In this document: positions 50,869 to 59,552 of the stretch, piece after piece
Numbering within the stretch: the stretch's first letter is position 1
How the letters are laid out: each line of letters opens with the position of its first letter
Source: Modestobacter marinus
GTDB taxonomy: Bacteria > Actinomycetota > Actinomycetes > Mycobacteriales > Geodermatophilaceae
DNA: 64,000 nt
NCBI RefSeq assembly: GCF_011758655.1
Contig: NZ_JAAMPA010000001.1
Coordinates: forward strand, 3,100,001 to 3,164,000
Direction: 5' to 3'
The notes under the pieces: generated by a model
Databases searched by the model: none
What the model saw: only the letters and a program-made list of their open reading frames with translations
Told to the model about the DNA's origin: nothing
Made by a program: the position numbers and the translations under genes

Positions 50869-51678
50869 ATGGCACGCACCAAGCCCCGGCCGCCCCGGGA
50901 GGGCCGCCGTCCGCTCATCGCGGGCAACTGGAAGATGCACCTGACCCACCTCGAGGCGATCGGGCTGGTGCAGAAGCTGGCCTTCTCGCTGACCGAGCCG
51001 CAGCTGGAGGACGCCGAGGTCGTCGTCGTCCCGCCGTTCACCGCGCTGCGCAGCGTGCAGACGCTGGTGGCCGGCGACAAGCTGGAGATCGGGTACGGCG
51101 CGCAGGACGTCTCGGCGCACGACTCCGGCGCCTACACCGGTGAGGTCAGCGGGGCGATGCTCGCCGCGCTGGCCTGCCGGTACGTGCTGGTCGGCCACTC
51201 CGAGCGGCGCACGCTGCACGGTGAGGACGACGCGGTGGTCGCCGCCAAGGTGCAGGCGGCGCTGCGGCACGGCCTGGTCCCGATCCTGTGCGTGGGGGAG
51301 GGGCTGGACGTCCGCCGGGCGGGCACCCACGTCGCGCACTGCACCGACCAGCTCGACCGGGCGCTGGAGGGCATCCCCACCGAGCAGCTCCAGGAGCTGG
51401 TGGTCGCCTACGAACCGGTGTGGGCGATCGGCACCGGCGAGGTGGCGACGCCGGATGATGCGCAGGAGGTCTGTGGGGCGCTGCGGGCACGGCTCGCCGA
51501 ACGTCACGGCCCGGAGACGGCTGCCGCGATCCGTATCCTCTACGGGGGATCGGTCAAGGCCGCCAGCACCGGCGGCATCCTCGCCGGGCCGGACGTCGAC
51601 GGTGCACTCGTCGGCGGGGCCAGCCTGGACGCCGACGAGTTCGCACAGATCTGTCGTACCGCTGCCGGTGGGAGCTGA
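50869..51678 (+). CDS. tpiA: Triosephosphate isomerase
   Basis: Interconverts dihydroxyacetone phosphate and glyceraldehyde-3-phosphate, 269 aa. The TIM barrel is marked by AGNWKMH (Asn, Lys), VGHSERR (catalytic His) and [12 protein letters not shown] (catalytic Glu), with ILYGGSVK for the phosphate. The first 16 residues are an unusual basic, Pro-rich lead ([13 protein letters not shown]). GAGGGGG precedes the ATG. Third gene of the glycolysis run. Confidence 0.98.
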   Translation: MARTKPRPPREGRRPLIAGNWKMHLTHLEAIGLVQKLAFSLTEPQLEDAEVVVVPPFTALRSVQTLVAGDKLEIGYGAQDVSAHDSGAYTGEVSGAMLAALACRYVLVGHSERRTLHGEDDAVVAAKVQAALRHGLVPILCVGEGLDVRRAGTHVAHCTDQLDRALEGIPTEQLQELVVAYEPVWAIGTGEVATPDDAQEVCGALRARLAERHGPETAAAIRILYGGSVKAASTGGILAGPDVDGALVGGASLDADEFAQICRTAAGGS

Positions 51679-51729
51679 CCGCCGCCGGCACTGACCGGGC
51701 GGAGCAGCACCCACGTTGAGGCACAGCAG

Positions 51730-53502
51730 TTGAGGAACGGCACCACACGGCGACCGGCCGCCCAGCGCACCCCCCGGGGAGCAGGGCGGTCGGTCGTCGT
51801 CGTGGTCCTGACCGCGCTCCTGGCGGTGCTCACCGGGTGCGGCAGCGACAACAGCGGGGTGGCCGGCGTGCCGACCGTGGCGGCGGAGGCCGGCAGCGGC
51901 GTCGAGGGCGTGCGAGCCCCCTCGGCGGAGACCGGCGGCACCCTGCGGCTGGTCACCGGCGAGATCGACAGCCTGGACCCGCAACGCTCCTACATGCCGT
52001 CGGTGTGGAACCTGATGCGGCTGTACACCCGCACCCTGGTCACCTACTCCGCCGAGCCCGGCAGCACCGACGAACTGGTCGCCGACCTCGCCACCGACCT
52101 CGGCACCAGCACCGACGGCGGCCGCACCTGGACGTACACCCTGCGCGAGGGCGTGCGGTTCGAGAGCGGCCGGCCGATCACCTCCCGCGACGTGAAGTAC
52201 GGGATCGAGCGTTCCTTCGCCTCCGACGTGGTCGTCGGTGGGCCCACCTACGTCGTCGACCTGCTCGACGACCCGGCGGACCCCTACGCCGGCCCCTACC
52301 AGGACGAGACCGCCGACCGGCTGGGGCTGGCCTCGATCGAGACCCTCGACGACCGGACGATCGTCTTCCGGCTCACCAGCCCGGCGCCGGACTTCCCCTT
52401 CGTCATGGCGCTTCCCTCGAGCAGCCCGGTGCCGGTGGAGAGCGACACCGCCGGCGACTACGGCGCCCGCCCGGTCAGCTCCGGCCCCTACCTGATCACC
52501 TCGGTGGACCCGGTGGCCGGGATCGTGCTGTCCCGCAACCCGCAGTGGGACCCGGCCACCGACGAGGTCCGCACCGCCCTGCCGGACCAGGTGGTCGTGC
52601 GCACCGGCCTGTCCGGTGTGACCCGGGACCAGGCCCTGCTGGCCGGGTCAGCCGACGCGGACCTCTCCGGGACCGGCGTGCAGCAGGCCACCACCAGCCG
52701 GCTGGACGACGAGGACCTGGCCGGGCGGATCGACGACGTCACCACCGGCACGGTGCGGCTGCTGGCGCTGCCGATGACGGTGGCCCCGATGGACGACCCG
52801 TCCTGCCGGGCCGCGGTGACCGCCGCCGTCGACCGCTCGGCCGTGCAGCAGGCCCTGCAGGGGGCCGGCAACGCCGTGCGGACCTCGGTGCTCTGGCCGC
52901 GCGCGGTCGCCGGCGCCCCCGAGGAGTCCGACCCCCGGCCGGACCTGGCCGCGGCCCGGGCGGCGCTGGCCGCGTGCGGCCGGCCCGACGGCTTCAGCAC
53001 CGTGCTGGCCGTGCCCGACGTGCCGTCCAGCGTCGAGGTGGCCGACGCCATCGCGGCCGACCTGGCGGAGGTGCAGATCGACGTCGAGGTCCGTCCGCTG
53101 GACCCGGCCACCTACTACGCGACCGACGTCGGCAACCCCGACGCCGTGACCGCGGCGGGCTACGGGATGGTGCTGGCCACCTGGACCGCGGACTTCCCGA
53201 CCTCGGCGTCCTTCCTGCTCCCGCTGGTCGACGGGCGGTCGATCCGCCGGGTCGGCAACACGAACTACGCCCACCTGGACGACCCGGCGGTCAACGGGCT
53301 GGTGGACACCGCTCGGGCGGCGACCGACCCGGCCGCGGCCGCCGACGCCTGGCGCCAGGTCGGGTACGCGGTGCAGGAGACGTCGGCCTACGTCCCGCTG
53401 GTGGAGAACCGGGTGCAGTTGCTGGCCGGCCAGCGGCTGCGCAACGGCGTGGTCATGCAGCCCTACGGGGGCTACGACGTGGCGACGGCCGGAGTCCGCT
53501 GA
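51730..53502 (+). CDS. Lipoprotein ABC substrate-binding protein, peptide type (SBP_bac_5)
   Basis: A 590-aa extracytoplasmic solute receptor of the DppA/OppA family. The lipoprotein signal ends in LTGC (Cys37), then a Ser/Gly/Val-rich spacer. The binding fold begins at GGTLRLVTGEIDSLDPQ, with the family block ITSRDVKYGIERSF and later a long C-lobe. The start is a TTG with GAGG eight bases upstream; no ATG or GTG lies in a suitable place. No permease or ATPase gene is next to it, so it may share another transporter or do something else. It sits between tpiA and secG. Confidence 0.88.
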   Translation: MRNGTTRRPAAQRTPRGAGRSVVVVVLTALLAVLTGCGSDNSGVAGVPTVAAEAGSGVEGVRAPSAETGGTLRLVTGEIDSLDPQRSYMPSVWNLMRLYTRTLVTYSAEPGSTDELVADLATDLGTSTDGGRTWTYTLREGVRFESGRPITSRDVKYGIERSFASDVVVGGPTYVVDLLDDPADPYAGPYQDETADRLGLASIETLDDRTIVFRLTSPAPDFPFVMALPSSSPVPVESDTAGDYGARPVSSGPYLITSVDPVAGIVLSRNPQWDPATDEVRTALPDQVVVRTGLSGVTRDQALLAGSADADLSGTGVQQATTSRLDDEDLAGRIDDVTTGTVRLLALPMTVAPMDDPSCRAAVTAAVDRSAVQQALQGAGNAVRTSVLWPRAVAGAPEESDPRPDLAAARAALAACGRPDGFSTVLAVPDVPSSVEVADAIAADLAEVQIDVEVRPLDPATYYATDVGNPDAVTAAGYGMVLATWTADFPTSASFLLPLVDGRSIRRVGNTNYAHLDDPAVNGLVDTARAATDPAAAADAWRQVGYAVQETSAYVPLVENRVQLLAGQRLRNGVVMQPYGGYDVATAGVR

Positions 53503-53539
53503 CCGGCGCAGGCTGAGCCGGCCCCCGCGCCCCGTCGGT

Positions 53540-53545
53540 TAGGCT
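53540..53545 (+). promoter_or_regulatory. Likely -10 box for secG
   Basis: TAGGCT, about 75 bases before the secG ATG. It is the best candidate in the 116-base gap after the substrate-binding protein gene. Confidence 0.4.
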
Positions 53546-53618
53546 GGACCGTCGAGAGCCCCCGACCGACGGGTGCGAGCCCACCCACCCGTGTGTACGG
53601 GACAGGAGACCAAGAACG

Positions 53619-53849
53619 ATGGAGTTGTTCCTCAACGTCCTGCTGGTGCTCACCAGCCTGCTGCTGATCGTGCTCATCCTGCTGCACCGCGGCAAGGGCG
53701 GCGGCCTGTCCTCGATGTTCGGTGGCGCGGTGTCCTCCCAGCTGTCCGGGAGCTCGGTGGTGGAGAAGAACCTCAACCGGCTGACCGTCTTCGCCGGTGT
53801 GCTGTGGGCCGTCTGCATCGTGGCGCTCGGCATCCTGCTCAAGATCTGA
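53619..53849 (+). CDS. secG: Preprotein translocase subunit SecG
   Basis: A 76-aa membrane protein that assists SecYE in protein export. It has two hydrophobic helices (about 3-21 and 55-74) and the conserved loop HRGKGGGLSSMFGG between them. GGAGA precedes the ATG by 11 bases. The location just after the glycolysis genes is common in actinobacteria. Confidence 0.97.
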   Translation: MELFLNVLLVLTSLLLIVLILLHRGKGGGLSSMFGGAVSSQLSGSSVVEKNLNRLTVFAGVLWAVCIVALGILLKI

Positions 53850-54022
53850 GGCGCGTCCTCTCCCTCGTCGGCTCTGCCCGGGGAGGGGTGGTCCACCCCC
53901 GCGGGACCGGCGTGGTCCTGGTTCTCCCGGTACGCACGCATGCGAACGATCCCATCGCGGAACCGGGTCGTGTCGGAACACAGGGTGTCCACATCGTGAC
54001 CCAGAACCGGCTGGTCCGGCCC

Positions 54023-54028
54023 TAGACT
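54023..54028 (+). promoter_or_regulatory. -10 box upstream of rbpA
   Basis: TAGACT would start transcription near 54035, about 50 bases before the rbpA GTG. The 236 bases between secG and rbpA contain no gene. Confidence 0.5.
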
Positions 54029-54085
54029 GCCCCCGCGGTGATCAACTCAGTCACCGCGACGTGGCAGCGATCAGGGGGGCCGCTC

Positions 54086-54427
54086 GTGGCTGGTGGGAAC
54101 GCGATCCGGGGGAGCCGGGTCGGTGCGGGACCGATGGGTGAGGCCGAACGTGGCGAGGTGGCGCCTCGGAACAGGATCGGCTTCTGGTGCGCGAACAACC
54201 ACGAGTCGCGGATCGCGTTCGCGACGGACGTCGACGTCCCGGAGACCTGGGACTGCCCGCGGTGCGGGCTCCCGGCCGGGACCGACCAGCAGAACCCGCC
54301 GCCCGCGCCGCGGACGGAGCCGTACAAGACGCACCTGGCCTACGTCCGGGAGCGCCGGTCGGACGCCGACGGTGACGCGCTCCTGGAGGAGGCGCTGAGC
54401 CGGCTGCGCGCCCGCCGCGGCGCCTGA
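54086..54427 (+). CDS. rbpA: RNA polymerase-binding protein RbpA
   Basis: A 113-aa actinobacterial activator that binds the principal sigma factor and stabilises the open promoter complex. It begins GGNAIRGSRVGAGPMGEAERGE, the family's N-terminal tail, then the RbpA core with Cys residues in FWCANN and WDCPRCG, the basic linker and the C-terminal sigma-interaction helices. The GTG at 54086 is chosen because it gives this exact start and has GGGGGG six bases upstream; a frame from 54038 would add 16 poor residues. RbpA helps at promoters with weak -35 elements, which fits the promoters seen in this window. Confidence 0.97.
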   Translation: MAGGNAIRGSRVGAGPMGEAERGEVAPRNRIGFWCANNHESRIAFATDVDVPETWDCPRCGLPAGTDQQNPPPAPRTEPYKTHLAYVRERRSDADGDALLEEALSRLRARRGA

Positions 54428-54491
54428 CCGAGCCGCACTCCACCCGACGTCGGGGCGGTGCCGGGACCGGGCCAGGTCAGCAGGACGGGAA

Positions 54492-54533
54492 ACGGCCCGG
54501 TCACCCCATGAGCAGCTGGGGTGACCGGGCCGT
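54492..54533. terminator. Bidirectional terminator, rbpA / pgl
   Basis: The arms acggcccggtcacccc (54492-54507) and its exact complement (54518-54533) form a 16-bp perfect stem with a 10-base loop between the two convergent stop codons. Confidence 0.9.
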
Positions 54534-54559
54534 CGCCGTCTGCAGGAGCGGGACGGTCC

Positions 54560-55372
54560 TCAGGCGCGGGGGAGCCGGCTGGCCGCTGCAGCGTCCAGCA
54601 GCCACCGGGTGGCCTGCTTCCCCTGCGCCCCGGCGGCCGGGAGATCGACCGGCTCGGCGCCGCCGAGCGCCCGGGCGACGGCCTCGGCCTTGCCCTCGCC
54701 GCTGACCAGCAGCCAGACCTCCTCCGCCGCCGTGATCGCGGGGAAGCCGAGGCTCACCCGGGTCGGGGGCGGCTTCGGGCAGTCGCGCACCGCGACCACC
54801 GGACGGTCGTCGGTGGCGGCCGGGGAGTCGGGGAAGATCGAGGCGACGTGCCCCTCCGGCCCCATGCCCAGCAGCAGGACGTCGATGCGCGGCATCGTCC
54901 GGCCCTCGCCAGCAGCGGTGGCGAGCTGCTCGGCGTACCAGGCTGCGGCCTCCTCCGGCTCGTCGAAGCCGGCGTCGGAGGAGGGGATCGGGTGCACCCG
55001 CTCCGGGTCCAGCGCCACCTTGCTCAACAGCGACTCCCGGGCGCCGAGCTCGTTGCGGTCGGGGTGGTCGACCGGCACGAACCGCTCGTCGCCCCACCAG
55101 ACGTCCACGGCGCCCCAGTCGACGACGGCGTGCTCCGGCTCGGCGGCCAGGGCGGCGACCCGCTCCAGCACCGCCGTCCCGATGCCGCCGCCGGTGAGCA
55201 CGACCGACGCCGTCCCGTGCACGGCCTGCGCGGCGGCCAGCCGGGCCACCAGCGCGGAGGCCACGGCGCGGGCCAGGTGGTCGGCGTCGGGCTGCACGAC
55301 CACGTCCGGGGTCGGCCGCCCGGACTCGGACAGGGCCTGGTCGACCTGGTCACCGGGGGAGCTGTGGGTCAT
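54560..55372 (-). CDS. pgl: 6-phosphogluconolactonase
   Basis: Hydrolyses 6-phosphogluconolactone, the second step of the oxidative pentose-phosphate path, 270 aa. Blocks: VVLTGGGIG at the phosphate site, WWGDERFVP and GMGPEGHVASIFP. The start overlaps the opcA stop by four bases, making it the last gene of zwf-opcA-pgl, and a strong hairpin follows it. Confidence 0.96.
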   Translation of the reverse strand: MTHSSPGDQVDQALSESGRPTPDVVVQPDADHLARAVASALVARLAAAQAVHGTASVVLTGGGIGTAVLERVAALAAEPEHAVVDWGAVDVWWGDERFVPVDHPDRNELGARESLLSKVALDPERVHPIPSSDAGFDEPEEAAAWYAEQLATAAGEGRTMPRIDVLLLGMGPEGHVASIFPDSPAATDDRPVVAVRDCPKPPPTRVSLGFPAITAAEEVWLLVSGEGKAEAVARALGGAEPVDLPAAGAQGKQATRWLLDAAAASRLPRA

Positions 55373-56607
55373 CGGGTGCGCGCCTTCCTGGTCGGTGCAC
55401 GGCCGCCCGCCGCCGGCGGGGCGGCGGGGGACTGCACGACCGCCTGCTCGTCGGAGTCGTCGGCGGGGGAGTCGTGCTCGCCGCTCTCGGCCACCTCGTC
55501 GGCGTCGGCCGAGTCGGCGGGCACCGTGGGGGCCGGGGTGGCCGCCGACGCCGCAGGGGAGGCGCTGGGAGGTGTGCCGCCCCCGTTGCCGTTGGCCGGC
55601 TCGGAGGTCTGCTGCGGCCGCATGGGGTCGTACCAGACGTGGTCGCGGCAGGCCGGGCGATCCGACAGGCCGGCCGCGCCGGTCACCGCCTCCAGGGCCT
55701 CGCTGTAGGGCTCGTCGGAGTCCAGCCGGCGCAGCTCCTCGCCGATGAGCTCACCGAGACTGCGGTCGGGCAGCGCGACGATGGCCTCCGGGCGGAACGG
55801 CTGGTTGATCACCGCGCCGCCCTTGCGGTCGTCCTGCACCCGGACGACCTCGTCCTGGTCCAGCCGGAGCTCGACGCTGTCGATGCCGGCGGACCCGGGC
55901 ACCCGTGGGGTGGGGACGACCGGGATGTCGCAGCCGCACCGGGAGGACAGCCAGCCGGCGACCAGCTGGGCGGTCGCGCTCTCCGGGTCTCCCTCGACCT
56001 GCCCACCCCGGACGCGCACGGAGTCGCCACGGCGCCCGGACACCGAGTCCAGGGTCGAGGCCAGGGTCGCGCGCCACGGGGTGCTGCGCGTCCACGCCAG
56101 GTCGGTGTCACCTGGCGCGTAGTCGTGCGCCCGGGTCCGCAGCGCGGCGATCGGGTCGGCGGCCATGGCGGAGTCGGTGATCCGGCGGTCGGCGATCACG
56201 CCGAGGGCGTCCCGGGCGATCTGCTCCGGCGGCGCCTCGTGCCACCAGGTGACGACGGGGGCGTCGGCGGCCAGCAGCGGCAGCACGACGGACTCCGCGT
56301 GCAGCCCCAGCCGGCCGTACATCCGCATGACGACGGCCTCGCCCGGCCCCAGCCGGCCACCGATCTGCACCTCGGCGTCCAGCCGCGGCACCGGCGCCTC
56401 CACCTGGCGGCGCACCACGATCAGCAGCCGGCAGGGGTGCACCTCCGCCGCGGCGGACGCTGCCTGCTCGGCCTCGGCGACCCGGCCCTCGTCGGCGACG
56501 ACCACCAGGGTCAGCGCCACCCCGCTCATCACGGCGCCGCCGGTGCGGCGCTGGGCGGCCAGTTCCTTGACCACCGCGGATCCGGTGGTGTCCCACAGCG
56601 TGGTCAT
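55369..56607 (-). CDS. opcA: Glucose-6-phosphate dehydrogenase assembly protein OpcA
   Basis: Needed for active glucose-6-phosphate dehydrogenase in actinobacteria and cyanobacteria, 412 aa. The conserved core (about 1-315) holds HPCRLLIV, WWHEAPP and the block LAWTRSTPWRATLA. The last 95 or so residues ([20 protein letters not shown]...) are a Pro/Ala/Ser/acidic low-complexity tail ending in basic residues and are not part of the core family. It is coupled to pgl by an ATGA overlap and lies 46 bases after zwf. Confidence 0.96.
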   Translation of the reverse strand: MTTLWDTTGSAVVKELAAQRRTGGAVMSGVALTLVVVADEGRVAEAEQAASAAAEVHPCRLLIVVRRQVEAPVPRLDAEVQIGGRLGPGEAVVMRMYGRLGLHAESVVLPLLAADAPVVTWWHEAPPEQIARDALGVIADRRITDSAMAADPIAALRTRAHDYAPGDTDLAWTRSTPWRATLASTLDSVSGRRGDSVRVRGGQVEGDPESATAQLVAGWLSSRCGCDIPVVPTPRVPGSAGIDSVELRLDQDEVVRVQDDRKGGAVINQPFRPEAIVALPDRSLGELIGEELRRLDSDEPYSEALEAVTGAAGLSDRPACRDHVWYDPMRPQQTSEPANGNGGGTPPSASPAASAATPAPTVPADSADADEVAESGEHDSPADDSDEQAVVQSPAAPPAAGGRAPTRKARTR

Positions 56608-56653
56608 GAGATCCCCTCCTGAGGGGTGGCGCGGGCGGTGGGGGAGTCGCTGC

Positions 56654-58177
56654 TCACGGTCGCCGCCACTGCCGGCCGTCGGCCTCGAGCATGGCGTCGG
56701 CGGCCCGCGGGCCCCACTCGCCCGCCCGGTACGGGTGCGGCTCGGTGGACGCCCAGTAGGCCTCGAGGGGGTCGATGACGGCCCAGGAGGCCTCCACCTC
56801 GGCGTTGCGGGGGAAGAGCGTGGCGTCGCCGAGCAGCACGTCGAGCAGCAACCGCTCGTACGCCTCCGGGCTCGCCTCGGTGAACTGCTCCCCGTAGAGG
56901 AAGTCCATCGCGACGTCGCGGACCTCCATCACGCTGCCCGGGACCTTCGAGCCGAACTTCAGCGTCATGCCCTCGTCGGGCTGCACCCGGATGACGAGCT
57001 GGTTGTGCCCGAGCTCCTCGGTGTCGGTCGGGGCGAAGGGCAGGTGCGGAGCCCGCTTGAACACCAGCGCGATCTCGGTGACCCGGCGGGGCAGCCGCTT
57101 GCCGGTGCGCAGGTAGAACGGCACGCCGGCCCAGCGGCGGGTCTCCACGCCGAGCCGGACGGCGGCATAGGTCTCGGTGGTGGAGTCGCCGGCCACGCCC
57201 TCCTCCTGGCGGTAGCCGATCGCGCGCTGGCCGGCCAGCCAGCCCTGCTCGTACTGGCCGCGGATGGCGAACTGGACCATGTCCTGCTCGTCGGGGACGG
57301 AGACCGCGCGCAGCACCTTGAGCTTCTCGGTGCGGATCTCCTCCGCGGAGAACTCGACCGGCTCCTCCATGGCGGTCAGGGCCAGGAGCTGGAGCAGGTG
57401 GTTCTGCAGGACGTCGCGGGCGGCGCCGGTCTTTTCGTAGAACCCGGCCCGCCCGCCGATGCCGACGTCCTCGGCCATGGTGATCTGGACGGAGTCGACG
57501 TGGTGGCCGTTCCAGATGGGCTCGAAGAGCGAGTTGGCGAAGCGGAGGGCCAGCAGGTTCTGGACCGTCTCCTTGCCCAGGTAGTGGTCGATCCGGAAGA
57601 CGTCGTCGGCGGTGAACACCGAGTCGACCAGCTCGTTCAGCTCGCGGCTCGAGGCCAGGTCGGTGCCGAAGGGCTTCTCCACCACGACCCGGCGCCAGCG
57701 GTCCATGCTGCTCTCGGCCATCCCGGTGCGCTGCATCTGCTTCAGCACGGTGGGGAACAGCGCCGGCGGGATGGACAGGTAGAAGGCGGCGTTGCCGCCG
57801 ATGCCGTGGCTGCCCTCCAGCTCGGCCAGGTTGCTGGCCAGCTCGTCGAAGGCGTCGTCGTCGTCGAAGGAGCCCTGGACGAACCGGACGCTGTTCGCCA
57901 GCCGCTCCCACACCTCCTCGCGCCACGGGGTGCGTGCGTGCTCGCGCGCGGCCGAGCGGGCCAGCTCGGAGAACTCCACGTCGCCCCAGTCGCGGCGGGC
58001 GAAGCCCAGCAGCGCGAAGTTGGTGGGCAGCAGGCCGCGGTTGGCCAGGTCGTAGACGGCGGGGAGGAGCTTCTTGCGCGAGAGGTCCCCGGTGATCCCG
58101 AAGACGACCAGGGCGCAGGGTTCGGGGACCCGGGGCAGCCTCCGGTCCCGTGGGTCGCGCAACGGGTTGGTGGGCAT
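56654..58177 (-). CDS. zwf: Glucose-6-phosphate dehydrogenase
   Basis: Oxidises glucose-6-phosphate to the lactone with reduction of NADP+, 507 aa. The cofactor motif is GITGDLSRKK, EKPFG follows, and the active site is RIDHYLGKE with its catalytic His. It is the first gene of the zwf-opcA-pgl run; two hairpins separate it from tal, so it probably has its own promoter in 58178-58207 or reads through weakly from tal. Confidence 0.98.
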   Translation of the reverse strand: MPTNPLRDPRDRRLPRVPEPCALVVFGITGDLSRKKLLPAVYDLANRGLLPTNFALLGFARRDWGDVEFSELARSAAREHARTPWREEVWERLANSVRFVQGSFDDDDAFDELASNLAELEGSHGIGGNAAFYLSIPPALFPTVLKQMQRTGMAESSMDRWRRVVVEKPFGTDLASSRELNELVDSVFTADDVFRIDHYLGKETVQNLLALRFANSLFEPIWNGHHVDSVQITMAEDVGIGGRAGFYEKTGAARDVLQNHLLQLLALTAMEEPVEFSAEEIRTEKLKVLRAVSVPDEQDMVQFAIRGQYEQGWLAGQRAIGYRQEEGVAGDSTTETYAAVRLGVETRRWAGVPFYLRTGKRLPRRVTEIALVFKRAPHLPFAPTDTEELGHNQLVIRVQPDEGMTLKFGSKVPGSVMEVRDVAMDFLYGEQFTEASPEAYERLLLDVLLGDATLFPRNAEVEASWAVIDPLEAYWASTEPHPYRAGEWGPRAADAMLEADGRQWRRP

Positions 58178-58207
58178 CGTGTCCGTCCTCGATCAGCTCG
58201 CTGGGTG

Positions 58208-58242
58208 CCGCCGTCCGGTGCGGCGCCGGACCGGACGGCGGC
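58208..58242 (-). other. Hairpin upstream of zwf
   Basis: Arms gccgccgtccgg (58208-58219) and ccggacggcggc (58231-58242) pair perfectly around an 11-base loop, about 30 bases before the zwf start. It could be a second terminator for tal or a structure in a zwf leader. Confidence 0.6.
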
Positions 58243-58267
58243 GGTGCTCAGGTGGTGGGGTCGTGCT

Positions 58268-58299
58268 GACGGGGGGCACGGTGCGCCGTGCCCCCCGTC
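58268..58299 (-). terminator. Terminator of tal
   Basis: Arms gacggggggcacgg (58268-58281) and ccgtgccccccgtc (58286-58299) pair perfectly around a TGCG loop, 57 bases past the tal stop codon on the minus strand. Confidence 0.85.
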
Positions 58300-58356
58300 G
58301 GTCCCTGCAGGCGCCCGCCGCGAGCTGGCGAGCGGTGGGGGAGCAGGGGTCCTACC

Positions 58357-59463
58357 TCAGGCCTTGTCCTGCAACTGCTCCTGCACCGAGCCGGTCAGTT
58401 CGTCCCAGGCGTCGACGAACTTCTGCACGGCCTCGTCCTCGAGGACGCGGAACACGTCGTCGAGGTCGACGCCGGCGTCGGCCACCGACTGCATGACCTT
58501 CTCGGCATCCGCGTAGGCCGACTGCACCGGGGTGCCGGCCTGGCCGTGGTCGGCGTAGGCCTGCATCGTCTTCTCCGGCATCGTGTTCACCGTGTCCGGG
58601 GCGATGAGCTCGGACAGGTAGAGGGTGTCGGAGTACTCCGGGTTCTTCACCCCGGTGGAGGCCCACAGCGGGCGCTGCTTGCTCGCGCCCTTGGCCTCCA
58701 GGGCCTTCCAGCGGTCGGAGGAGAAGACCTCCTCGTAGGCCTGGTAGGCCAGCTGGGCGTTGGCGACGCCGGCCTTGCCCTTGAGCGAGGCGTCCGCGCC
58801 GCTGGCGTCCAGCCGCTTGTCGATCTCGGTGTCCACGCGGGACACGAAGAACGACGCCACGGACTCGATGCCCTCGAAGGAGGCGTCCGGGTCCTCGGCC
58901 AGCCGCTGCTCGAGGCCGGAGAGGTAGGCGTCCATGACGGCCTTGTAGCGCTCGAGGCTGAAGATCAGGGTCACGTTGACGCTGATGCCCTTGGCGATCG
59001 AGGTGGTGATCGCCGGGAGGCTCGCCAGCGTGGCCGGGATCTTGATGAAGAGGTTCGGCCGGTCGACGAGCCACCACAGGTGGGCGGCCTCGGCGGCGGT
59101 GGCGTCCTCGTCGTGCGCCAGGCCCGGCGCGACCTCGAGGGAGACCCGGCCGTCGCGGCCGGTCCGGGCCGCGACCGGGGCGAGCAGGTCGCAGGCGTCG
59201 CGGACGTCGGCGGCCGTGATGGTGCGCAGCGCCTCCTCGACGCTGACCTTGCGGACGGCCAGCGCGTGCAGCTGGTCGTCGTAGGACTTCGAGCCGCTGA
59301 TCGCCGCCGCGAAGATGCTCGGGTTGGTGGTGACGCCGACGACGCTCTGCTCGTCGACCAGCGACTGCAGGTTGCCGCTGCGGATGCGGTCCCGGGAGAG
59401 GTCGTCGAGCCAGACGGCGACCCCCGCCTTCGACAGCTGTGCCAGGTTCTCGTTCTGGGCCAT
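58357..59463 (-). CDS. tal: Transaldolase
   Basis: Moves a dihydroxyacetone unit between sugar phosphates in the non-oxidative pentose-phosphate path, 368 aa, the long actinobacterial type. The barrel shows [18 protein letters not shown], the Schiff-base Lys in FIKIPAT, and [11 protein letters not shown]. The ATG at 59463 has GGAGGG seven bases upstream; a nearby ATG at 59468 is out of frame. It follows tkt by 89 bases that contain a hairpin. Confidence 0.97.
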   Translation of the reverse strand: MAQNENLAQLSKAGVAVWLDDLSRDRIRSGNLQSLVDEQSVVGVTTNPSIFAAAISGSKSYDDQLHALAVRKVSVEEALRTITAADVRDACDLLAPVAARTGRDGRVSLEVAPGLAHDEDATAAEAAHLWWLVDRPNLFIKIPATLASLPAITTSIAKGISVNVTLIFSLERYKAVMDAYLSGLEQRLAEDPDASFEGIESVASFFVSRVDTEIDKRLDASGADASLKGKAGVANAQLAYQAYEEVFSSDRWKALEAKGASKQRPLWASTGVKNPEYSDTLYLSELIAPDTVNTMPEKTMQAYADHGQAGTPVQSAYADAEKVMQSVADAGVDLDDVFRVLEDEAVQKFVDAWDELTGSVQEQLQDKA

Positions 59464-59499
59464 CTCATGCCCTCCTGTCGGTGTGTGTTCTCCGGCCCC

Positions 59500-59540
59500 G
59501 GTGCCCTCCACGACGCGCGGAGCACGTTGTGGAGGGCACC
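59500..59540 (-). other. Hairpin between tkt and tal
   Basis: Arms ggtgccctccac (59500-59511) and gtggagggcacc (59529-59540) pair perfectly around a 17-base loop, 12 bases past the tkt stop. It may partly terminate tkt transcription or mark a processing point that sets different mRNA levels for tkt and tal. Confidence 0.7.
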
Positions 59541-59552
59541 AGGGTCCTTGCG

